Shown here one piece after another: positions 11,201-19,496 of a stretch of DNA of 64,000 nt. Within the stretch, counting starts at the first letter, position 1. Each line of letters begins with the position of its first letter. Source of the DNA: Heliopora coerulea (Eukaryota; Cnidaria; Anthozoa; Scleralcyonacea; Helioporidae); assembly GCA_030142905.1 (NCBI GenBank), contig JASJOG010000521.1, forward strand, positions 62,001-126,000, in the 5' to 3' direction. Made by a program: the position numbers and the translations under genes. The notes under the pieces were generated by a model. That model was not told the origin of the DNA. It did not search any database and saw only the letters and a list, made by a program, of their open reading frames with translations.

Positions 11201-13363
11201 CCATATTTGAGGCACTTTACAGTAATATTTGAGATGATTTTTGAGGTCGAAAAATTTCACCAAAAAGTAAAGGGGTTAACCCACGGTTTTTCACGATTTT
11301 TCGACCATTTTCAAACTTTCGAAATAAGACAAAAGTATGAAAGTTTAGTGCGAATAAAACAGTTCTGGCCATATTTGAGGGACTTTACAGTAATATTTGA
11401 GATGATTTTTGAGGTCGAAAAATTTCACCAAAAAGTAAAGGGGTTAACCCACGGTTTTTGACGATTTTTCGACCATTTTCAAACTTTCGAAATAAGTCAA
11501 AAATATGAAAGTTTAGTACGAATAAAACAGTTCTGGCCATATTTGAGGGACTTTACAGTAATATTTGAGATGATTTTTGAGGTCGAAAAATTTCACCAAA
11601 AAGTAAAGGGGTTAACCCACGGTTTTTCACGATTTTTCGACCAATTTCAAACTTTCGAAATAAGGCGAAAAAATGAAAGTTTAGTCCGAATAAAATAGTT
11701 CTGGCCATATTTCAGGGACTTTACAGTAATATTTGAGATGATTTTTGAGGTCGAAAAATTTCACCAAAAAGTAAAGGGGTTAACCCACGGTTTTTGACGA
11801 TTTTTCGACCATTTTCAAACTTTCGAAATAAACCCTAAATATGAAAGTTTAGGCCGAATAAGATATTTCTGGCCATATTTGAGGCACTTTACATAATATT
11901 TGAGATGATTTTTGAGGTCGAAAAATTACACCAAAAAGTAAAGGGGTTAACCCACGGTTTTTCACGATTTTTCGACCAATTTCAAACTTTCCAAATAAGG
12001 CAAAAATACGAAAGTTTAGTCCGAATAAAATAGTTCTGGCCATATTTCAGGGACTTTACAGTAATATTTGAGATGATTTTTGAGGTCGAAAAATTTCACC
12101 AAAAAGTAAAGGGGTTAACCCACGGTTTTTCACGATTTTTCGACCAATTTCAAACTTTCCAAATAAGGCAAAAATACGAAAGTTTAGTCCGAATAAAATA
12201 GTTCTGGCCATATTTCAGGGACTTTACAGTAATATTTGAGATGATTTTTGAGGTTGAAAAATTTCACCAAAAAGTAAAGGGGTTAACCCACGGTTTTTCA
12301 CGATTTTTCGACCATTTTCAAACTTTCGAAATAAGGCAAAAATATGAAAGTTTAGTACGAATAAAACAGTTCTGGCCATATTTGAGGGACTTTACAGTAA
12401 TATTTGAGATGATTTTTGAGGTCGAAAAATTTCACCAAAAACTAAAGGGGTTAACCCACGGTTTTTCACGATTTTTCGACCAATTTCAAACTTTCGAAAT
12501 AAGGCGAAAAAATGAAAGTTTAGGCCGAATAAGATAGTTCTGGCCATATTTCAGGCACTTTATAGTAATATTTCAAACGATTTTTTAGATCGAAAATTTT
12601 CACCAAAAAGTAAAGGGGTTAACCCACGGATTTTCACGATTTTTCGACCAATTTCAAACTTTCCAAATAAACCCTAAATATGAAAGTTTAGGCCGAATAA
12701 GATATTTCTGACCATATTTGAGGCACTTTACGATAATATTTGAGATGATTTTTGAGGTCGAAAAATTTCACCAAAAAGTAAAGCGGTTAACCCACGGTTT
12801 TTCACGATTTTTCGACCAATTTCAAACTTTCCAAATAAGGCAAAAATACGAAAGTTTAGTCCGAATAAAATAGTTCTGGCCATATTTCAGGGACTTTACA
12901 GTAATATTTGAGATGATTTTTGAGGTCGAAAAATTTCACCAAAACGTAAAGGGGTTAACCCACGGCTTTTCACGATTTTTCGACCAATTTCGAACTTTCG
13001 AAATAAGGCGAAAAAATGAAAGTTTAGTCCGAATAAAATAGTTCTGGCCATATTTGAGGCACTTTACAGTTATATTTGAGATGATTTTTGAGGTCGAAAA
13101 ATTTCACCAAAAAGTAAAGGGGTTAACCCATGGTTTTTGACGATTTTTCGACCATTTTCAAACTTTCGAAATAAGGCAAAAATATGAAAGTTTAGTACGA
13201 ATAAAATAGTTCTGGCCATATTTGAGGGACTTTACAGTAATATTTGAGGTGATTTTTGAGGTCGAAAAATTTCACCAAAAAGTAAAGGGGTTAATGTATG
13301 GTTTTGCCCATTTTTTGAGCAATATTAAGCATTCGAAAGAAGCCGAGGATATGAAAATTTGAG
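5232..13363. repeat. 168-bp satellite array, 48 monomers
   Basis: Tandem monomers, each containing the anchor GGTTAACCC. Successive anchors at 5232, 5400, 5568 and 5736 give a period of exactly 168 bp. From 5232 to the last anchor at 13289 is 8,057 bp. That equals 48 x 168 minus 7, and seven monomers carry a one-base deletion (CTTTACATAAT for CTTTACAGTAAT), so the count is exact. The first monomer and a final partial one (13289-13363) are strongly diverged, as is usual at array edges. Monomer variants (AAAAAGTAAAG/AAAAACTAAAG, TTTTTGACG/TTTTTCACG, GACCATTTTC/GACCAATTTC) are shuffled along the array. Short ORFs inside are artefacts of a period divisible by three. Function unknown; a centromeric or heterochromatic satellite is possible. 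Confidence 0.97.
5786..8469. repeat. Higher-order repeat: 1,342-bp block duplicated in the satellite
   Basis: Eight-monomer blocks 5786-7127 and 7128-8469 are virtually identical: the same variant monomers in the same order, offset by 1,342 bp (8 x 168 minus two one-base deletions). A third, partial copy continues from 8470 to about 8847, where it first differs (TTCTAGCC for TTCTGGCC). Monomers within a block differ from one another much more than the two blocks do, so the block was duplicated recently as a unit. Confidence 0.9.
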
Positions 13364-13432
13364 CTGCGTCTTCCTAATTATCGAAGGAAAATATTTAAGT
13401 ATAACATAACGGAAAAGTTTCGACGGATGCAG

Positions 13433-13591
13433 ATTAATGCAGAGATTTTTGAAAGCCTTGCTAATGATGCTGACGAATGGAGAGCTCTCATGCAGAATGG
13501 CCTTGAGGATTATGGGACAAGCGGAATCTCTCGTGCAGAACTCAAGCGTGCGACTCGTAAGCAGGATATCTCAAAATTCCAAGTAATCTAG
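13433..13591 (+). pseudogene. LINE reverse transcriptase C-terminal tail fragment (tentative)
   Basis: An open frame of 52 codons ends at a TAG and is continuous with a few residues upstream. It reads SLANDADEWRALMQNGLEDY and later AELKRATRK. The spacing of the tryptophan-arginine pair, the glycine and the basic tail resembles the C-terminal tail of LINE reverse transcriptases, but the match is from memory and short. There is no start codon context and nothing upstream, because the satellite ends about 70 bp away. It could also be an unrelated exon. Confidence 0.3.
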
Positions 13592-13973
13592 AGGATGTCT
13601 GGATATGCAATGTTTGCTCTTGCATCCTGTTATCTAAAGGAGGCTATATCAAGCATATTAAATTGCACAATTCACAGAGTTCTTTCCCTCGTTCAGCTGC
13701 CTGCAACTTTCCTGTACATAATTCCTCTGTGCACGCTTGTACCATATGCTCCAACTTCTGCAAGTCTGCTGGTGGGCCAAACGTCATCTTTTGGTGCACA
13801 ACAGGGTGACACCGGCCGCTACAAATCAGAAGGTACCTTTCGAATGCTCAATCTGCAATTTGGTATGCAAATCTGTTGCCAGTTTGAAGAGCCATCTCAT
13901 GGCACACTGACGACGCAACGCAAACAAGTAAGAAGTGGAGGAATGGCAATGATGTGTCAACATGCAGCTATCA

Positions 13974-13988
13974 ACACACACACACGCG

Positions 13989-14025
<37 letters not shown>

Positions 14026-14026
14026 T
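13974..14026. repeat. (CA/TG)n microsatellite
   Basis: Short CA run, a TATATA interruption, then an uninterrupted TG run of about 26 bp. It creates long but meaningless ORFs on both strands (threonine-histidine or cysteine-valine runs). Confidence 0.9.
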
Positions 14027-14260
14027 TACAGTAAATTGCATAAATTTTGGCAAACATAAACATATAAAAAAAGCATGTATAGGTAAATCGGTAACTGAAT
14101 ACTTTAATCAACCTTGATACATTAGACCGGCCATCGAATGCATCAAAAAACACATGCGACATCTTCACTGACCGTTAAAGTGAGAATAAAACGAAGATAC
14201 AATGATCTTGATATGTTTATATGTTGATATGTTTTGTGCCATAATTTTTGCAATTTGCTG

Positions 14261-14271
<11 letters not shown>

Positions 14272-14295
<24 letters not shown>
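14272..14295. repeat. (TA)n microsatellite
   Basis: TA dinucleotide run of about 24 bp, followed by a TG-rich stretch. It lies just downstream, on the minus strand, of the hammerhead-like motif and GIY-YIG fragment. Confidence 0.85.
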
Positions 14296-14365
14296 CTGTG
14301 TGTCTGTGTGTAATAAAGACATGTGGATTGATACCACCAAAGCAAACAAATAAAACTAGTTAAGA

Positions 14366-14408
14366 TTGACAAATTTTCGACTGTGTTTCACAGCCTTCAT
14401 CAGGTCAA
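14366..14408 (-). ncRNA. Hammerhead-ribozyme-like motif (minimal, type I)
   Basis: On the minus strand the order is stem I strand UUGAC, core CUGAUGA, one unpaired A, a 7-bp stem II (GGCUGUG / CACAGUC, AAA loop, one G-U), GAA, a self-complementary AAUU in the helix III position, U at position 17, then GUCAA pairing with the stem I strand. All conserved core positions are present. The extra A after CUGAUGA is non-canonical but recurs as one extra base in the two other motifs of this window. It lies about 140 nt 3' of a Penelope-like GIY-YIG fragment on the same strand. Hammerheads with very short helix III are known in Penelope-like elements. Cleavage activity is not shown. Confidence 0.6.
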
Positions 14409-14545
14409 CTAAAAAATAACAAGAACTACCTAGTTAAAATCTATTATGATAATTACATGAGGAGAAAAAAACTCCCAGGAGTATAAAAAATTTATAATAA
14501 TGATAAAAACCTGAGCTGTTAAAATTCATTAAATAATACAAAACC

Positions 14546-14914
14546 CTATTGTTCTACGAAGTCATGACTAGAATTCAATCCTTTCAAGCTTGTTAATAAA
14601 GAACCAATCCAAAAGTTCTCACAATGCCTTAGACCCATATGCTGCTGATCGATTAAAATAAACTTCAAATTATTGTAGCGAGCTTTATGATTATCTATAA
14701 AATGCGTTGCTATACTACAAGTCCTCTTATTATGCTTAATATGGGATTGATAGTTCGCAAGACGCTTCTTAAAGTCAGATGTCGAATCAACGCCCTGTAA
14801 CTGACAGGCAACATAATCAGCAAGAAAAACAACATTCTTGGACTTACAATTCAATGATTTCCGGATAGTAAATGTCTGTCCGGTTGTTGTCGAACGAAAA
14901 GATGCACAAGCCAA
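14546..14914 (-). pseudogene. Penelope-like element, GIY-YIG domain fragment
   Basis: A 122-codon frame starting near RSTTTGQTFTIRKSLNCKSK and continuing through a region aligned with the GIY-YIG nuclease core. The block DSTSDFKKRLANYQSHIKHN matches the Y-V-G-S-T-x-x-F-K-x-R-x-x-N-H-x-S-H-I pattern of the C-terminal nuclease of Penelope-like retroelements. In intact relatives this domain nicks target DNA. Here the reverse transcriptase is missing: the fragment is cut off by a (TA)n microsatellite at 14932, and the usual LQYVGS segment is altered (CQLQGVDS), so it is probably inactive. The 3' flank carries a hammerhead-like motif in the same orientation. Confidence 0.65.
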
Positions 14915-14928
14915 AAGATGTACAAGCC

Positions 14929-14931
<3 letters not shown>

Positions 14932-14967
<36 letters not shown>
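14932..14967. repeat. (TA)n microsatellite
   Basis: TA run of about 36 bp at the 5' truncation point of the GIY-YIG fragment. Confidence 0.95.
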
Positions 14968-14969
<2 letters not shown>

Positions 14970-15107
14970 AATATATCTTGAGTGAAACCATATACAGGCA
15001 GAGTGCTCGATACCGAAGTAGAGCAAAATATGAGAGAAGTGAGATTAAAAAGTTCTATGATAGTGATTAAAAAGTTCTATGAAGTAATCCGAGTTTTGTC
15101 TCTCAGT

Positions 15108-15111
<4 letters not shown>

Positions 15112-15156
<45 letters not shown>

Positions 15157-15192
15157 TACATACACATATATATTATATATACACATATATAT
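15112..15192. repeat. (TA)n microsatellite, compound
   Basis: TA run of about 38 bp continuing into interrupted CATATATACA repeats. Just upstream, at about 15045-15083, a 20-bp GATTAAAAAGTTCTATGA unit is present twice in tandem. Confidence 0.9.
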
Positions 15193-15288
15193 AGTTTGTG
15201 ACGAACAATCGTATGTGACAATTACGTGGTGTAAATGGCCCCTCACGGCATCGAATCTCTTTTTAACAAGGCTTAATTTTCGTCCAAG

Positions 15289-16024
15289 ATGATCTCAATC
15301 GTAACGCTCCTTTTCGTCGCAGTTGCCTCACTAACAGTAGCTGAAGGAACTATTTGCAATACGCTCAGGGTCGTCAAAAATGTTACCTTGGGGAGAGGTT
15401 CGACCAATTTCAACTATCTTCAGTTCCTTCTTGTGGGCCAACATCCTGGCCAACCCAATAAACGAAGCTTGCTCCAGTTCACATTCTTGCCGCGAGGTCA
15501 TCTCAGCTAGACTACACCGATACTTTGTGTAGGCCACAAAGCCAGCTTCATCAGCAGTGCTCAAGTACCCTTGTTCTCGCGTACAGTTGTGGCCCACCAA
15601 GTGTTTAAATCCTGGAGCAAATCACAGGCGACGAGTACAAAACGATCGTCCAATGTTTACTGGAGCTGTCAGTTGCTTGGCTTGGGAAATGACACAGATT
15701 TGTATCCCACCAGTCCCGGAGTTGTCGTCGATCCTTCCCGACGAGGTTGGTACGCGTTTTGATGTCACCAGGGCTGTAAGAAACTGGAGAAACGGAGCGC
15801 CTAATTATGGTCTTCTTATCCAAGCAACCAACGAGTATATACCAGGCCGGAATTTTCGCTTTGCTAGTAACGCAGACCCAAATAAGGCGAGGAACGGGTA
15901 TATCCAGGTGACCTATCGTCGTTCATCGTCCTTTACTCCTTTGCCATTACGTAAAGGTAAAGATGGTCCTGATGGTCAAGTCCCTGCTCAATTAAAACAA
16001 AGGTATACCACAGTAAGTCAGTCA
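15289..16024 (+). pseudogene. Secreted DNRLRE-domain-like protein, frameshifted
   Basis: The start ATG at 15289 opens a typical signal peptide (MISIVTLLFVAVASLTVAEG) followed by CNTLRVVKNVTLGRG and KRSLLQFTFLP. The protein then needs three frame changes. Residues CREVISARLHRYF are in the next frame (from 15488). HKASFISSAQVPLF through NDTDLYPTS return to the first frame (from about 15532). FDVTRAVRNW and APNYGLLI through GYIQVTYRR are again in the second frame (from about 15758, at a TTTT run), ending at the TAG near 16024. The conserved pieces match, from memory, the secreted DNRLRE/CBM96-like proteins found in coral gene sets. The order is complete and no intron is needed, so it is a decayed gene or a retrocopy; raw-read indels are an alternative. 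Function of the family in corals is not established here. Confidence 0.6.
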
Positions 16025-16149
16025 TAGAAACAAACATGCCTTCGTGAAATAACATTTCTCATCACCAGGTGGTATTTTCCTTTGACGATTCAAATTTATA
16101 AAACAATACTCGTGCTACGAACGCTCTGATTCGACAAGCCTCATATTCA

Positions 16150-16882
16150 TGTTGAAATTCGGTTCAATAGCAAAGGGGAGACTACATGACTCATGTGGTC
16201 TCCCTTTTGCGAAACGAGATTTCTGCAACTTTTCGAAACTTCCCTCATCATGTCAGCAAAGCCCTGAGGCTGCCAAATCTTGTTGTTTCGCGTTGATTCC
16301 CATTGTTTGCCACTCGATTTCCACGAGATATCCACCTGTCAAAATTCGGCCCAATTGCAAAGGCGAGACCACGTGGCTCATGTGGCACCCCCTTTGCAAA
16401 ACGAGGTCTCTGCAACTCTTCCAAAGTCCCCTCATCATGTCAGCAAAGGCCAGAGGCTACCAAATCCTGCTGTTTGGCGTTGATCCCGATTGTCTGCCAC
16501 TCGATTTAAACAAGACATCCACACGTCGAAATTTGGCTCGATAGCAAAGGGGGGCCCACATAGCTCATGTGGTCCCCCCTTAGTAAAACGAGGTCTATGC
16601 AACTCTTCGAAACTTCCCTCATCATGTCAGCAAAGGCCAGAGGCTGCAAAATCCTACTATTTGACGTAGATTCCGATTGTTGACCACTCGATTTCCACAA
16701 GATATCCATACGTCGAAATTCGGCCCCATAGCAAAGAGGGGACCACATGGCTCATGTGGTTCCCCCCTTTGGAAAACGAGGTTTCCGCGACTCTTCGAAA
16801 CTTCCCTCATTACGTCAGGAAAGGAAAGAGGCTGCCAAATCCTGCTGTTTGGCGTTGGTTCCGATTGTTTTCCACTCGATAG
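16150..16882. repeat. 187-bp tandem repeat, four copies, each with a hairpin
   Basis: Anchors AAATTCGG/AAATTTGG at 16155, 16342, 16529 and 16716 give an exact 187-bp period; the last unit ends just short of complete. Copies are about 85-90% alike. Each unit has an inverted repeat formed by GGGACCACATG-type and CATGTGGTCCCCC-type arms around a short CT centre (for example 16542-16580 and 16738-16768). ORFs running through the units are by-products of repetition. Not recognised as a known satellite. Confidence 0.9.
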
Positions 16883-16931
16883 GCACGACTGACGTCAAGA
16901 ATACTTGAGAAAACCTTGGTTATTCTAGGCG

Positions 16932-17075
16932 AAACAAATAGAAAATAGCTTTCGTGTCTTTGTACTGTGATAGAAACATGAATGACGTAATTTCAACCGA
17001 AAAAATGCCTAGTGATTTATGTCATTCATGTTTCCATCACAGCACAAACACTCAAGCAACTTTCTATTTGTTAAA
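16932..17075. mobile_element. Palindromic MITE/foldback element
   Basis: The left arm (AACAAATAGAAAATAGCTTT, CTTTGTACTGTGATAGAAAC, ATGAATGACGT) is the reverse complement of the right arm (CATTCATGTTTCCATCACAG, CAAACACTCAAGCAACTTTC, TATTTGTTAAAT) with about 85% identity. Together they form a near-complete hairpin of about 140 bp. Related single arms are at 1768-1985, 24,660-24,725 and 53,360-53,425, so it is a dispersed family. No coding capacity; target duplication not identified. Confidence 0.7.
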
Positions 17076-17106
17076 TATAGAGAATAATGCATGGGCGCAC
17101 AGAGAT

Positions 17107-17163
17107 ATGGAATTCACCTTCTCGTGTTCAGTTTGAAATTGAACACGAGAAGATCAATTCCAT
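17107..17163. repeat. Near-perfect short hairpin, 24-bp arms
   Basis: The left arm (17107-17130, ATGGAATTCACCTTC then TCGTGTTCA) and right arm (17140-17163) pair at 22 of 24 positions around a 9-nt loop (GTTTGAAAT). It may be the tip of a foldback element; no other copy was seen in this window. Confidence 0.75.
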
Positions 17164-17765
17164 GCCTCCAAACTCCCACGTATCGTTTCTTACTTTTTTA
17201 TTTCATAAACACTAACGTACAGTTTAAAATTAGGATCAATTACCTGGAAAGTTTTTGTCCGATTTTGATCTCAGAAAAGCTCGTTTTGTTCACAGAAAAT
17301 CAACGTCCGGCAGACAGATTGAAATCAACAAACCACCACCGAGACACCACATTGGATCTGATTGAGCTAACAAAATATCCTACGCGGCTTCTCATTGAAT
17401 CGTCAAACCAATATCTTTACATGTAAAAATCTCGTATCTATACATGTAAAAATACTATGTCTTTTACATGTGATAAAATACGATTTTTCTCAGTGGCCGA
17501 AAACGTTGTATCACACTAAAATACTACCTCAAATACTGTACAGTGTAATTCTCCGAAACTTAACGGATTTAGGTTTTAGCTGATCAACACCACCATACAT
17601 CATTTTACAAGTATGGCCTCAATTTCATTCATTTGAATTCTGTTCAGTTTACTCCTTGTTCCACATTATTGTCTTTCTTTATTAAAATTCAAAATATTGA
17701 GGTTGGGGTAGACATGTAAAATGATGCATTGCATTATAAAGAGGCTCATAGCCTATCAATGATCC
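17164..17765. other. Non-coding flank of the long-TIR transposon
   Basis: AT-rich sequence without a supported gene or repeat. It contains a small group of TACATGTAAAA motifs at 17418-17475. Confidence 0.4.
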
Positions 17766-19380
17766 CAGTGCTCAACCTTAACGGTAGTCCACTAGTCTAG
17801 GACTAGTAAAAATTGGGTTTGGGCTACTAAAATTTGAGAATTACTGGTCACTGGGCTAGTCCTATTAGAAGAGGTTTTGGAAAGGTAAGTAAAAAAATAA
17901 ATATTAAGATTCCATTGATCACTAGTTGAGGCATATATATCCATTGGATCGATAAACTGCTATTCTACTGATCATGATAGTTCTTTATTTGGTTAATCCT
18001 GTATTTTATTTTATTTTACTGCAATCAGTCAACATATAATTTTACTTTAAACTCCTCACTGAATATCTTCCTTTTCTATAATTACTCATGGACAATTAAC
18101 AGGCTAGAGACAAGCTACATATGATTGTTTAAATCTCATGAACAAATCAAACATATAGATGGCTCATTCCATGTCAAATCACCCAAAATTCAGAAAGTTT
18201 CCATGGTGACCATCACAGATTCCGATGAAAATGCACATACATGGTCAACTGTTTATGTAATGATGATTTAGAAACTTTTAGGGAAAAATTTTAGGCCAAA
18301 ATTTTAAATACTTTCAAAGTTACAGCCCATTAGATTTTAGAGCGTGGCCCATTTTCAGTGGAAGATTCACACATGACTTATTTTCAAGACTTTTTAAATC
18401 TTCATAATATGGTCACCTTTGTAAATAAATGGCTGGTTCTTTGTAATATAACCAATTCATACTTGAGGGTTTTAAGTATATGATTATTTTAATCATGTCT
18501 CTTATAGTTTCATAACTAACAGTAACATAAACTTTGATGTCGTTTCGTTATTAGATTATTTTTTTGAATTTAGATGTACAATTACACAAAAGGTATTTCT
18601 CACATATCATAAGTGTTACATCTTTTGAAGTACATTGAAGCTATTTATTGTTCATGATATAATAGGGTTCAAACATCACAATAGAATAGAATATGCCGAG
18701 CGTTAAACCTCAAACTAGAGGGGATTTTACGATGTGGGCAATTATGCTATATTTTGTGCTTTAAAGCTCATTAACATTGAGCTTTAAACTATATATGGAC
18801 AAAGTTCTGAATTTGTTGCTTACTTCCTTCATCTTTAATACAGTGAACTCCCTCTAAGACGGACACCTTCGGGACCACTCTTACTGTCCGTCTAAGAGAG
18901 GTGTCCGTCTTGGAGGGAGATGACGTCATCTGACACCGGCCGTCAGTATTGAACCGATTAAAACCTCGGTCACTCCGCGCTCGTCTGTCTACCGCGAGAG
19001 AAAGATACTGACGTTACGAACGAGCGCCCTTCAGTGTATGTCAGGTAGTTAACCACTTTCCTTAAAATTTGTTAATTTTTCGAACAGAAGTTGTCTTGGT
19101 TATTGTGACGTATTCAAATTTCGTTATCCGAATCAAGTAGTCGGGCCATTGACTGTCCGCTCTGGGAGGTATTTCGAACCTTTTTCCACCTGAAAAGTGT
19201 CTGTTGTCCGTCTCGGAGAAGTGTCCGTTTTAGAGAGAATTTGTTTATGGTAAAATAATGTATAAACGGCCGGGACCAAACATGGTGTCCTTCTTAAGGA
19301 GGTGTCCGTCTTGGAGGGGTGTCCGTTTAGAGGGAGTTCACTGTATCTTCTTGTTTTGGCTCTAATTTTAACAAATTTTG
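17766..19380. repeat. Left long terminal inverted repeat
   Basis: Reverse complement of about 22475-23410. Landmarks shared in inverse orientation include TAGGCCAAAATTTT/AAAATTTTGGCCTA, GGAAGATTCACACATGACTT, AACAATAAATAG/CTATTTATTGTT and CTTGTTTTGGCTCTAATT. A pogo-like MITE splits it at 18841. Beyond about 19380 the two sides no longer align. Confidence 0.75.
18841..19343. mobile_element. pogo/Tigger-like MITE (TA target duplication)
   Basis: The 503-bp element begins CAGTGAACTCCCTCTAAG and ends with its inverse (AGAGGGAGTTCACTG), bounded by TA on both sides (18839-18840, 19344-19345). The terminal CAGTG followed by a CTCTAAGACGGACACC-type sequence is typical of non-autonomous pogo/Tigger-like mariners. 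Internal GTGTCCGTCTTGGAGG repeats occur near both ends. It is absent from the corresponding right arm, so it inserted after the host transposon was formed. Confidence 0.75.
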
Positions 19381-19496
19381 ACCACACCTTGGAATTGGAA
19401 TATTTTAAAAATTTAAAATGTGACACTTCAAGTAACAATTATGTAAATAGTTCTCTTATAACTAAATTTACAATTGCAGTTCTGCAAAATATGTTT

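Noticed and set aside
5232..13363. CRISPR-like array or repetitive protein-coding gene
   Set aside because: Repeats are contiguous 168-bp monomers without unique spacers, and open frames exist only because the period is a multiple of three; stops and one-base deletions are shuffled through the array.
13595..14059. 154-codon ORF downstream of the satellite
   Set aside because: Its end is a translated CA/TG microsatellite and the rest has no recognisable protein character.
16149..16544. 131-codon ORF across the 187-bp repeat
   Set aside because: It is the repeat unit translated; other frames and the opposite strand are equally open.
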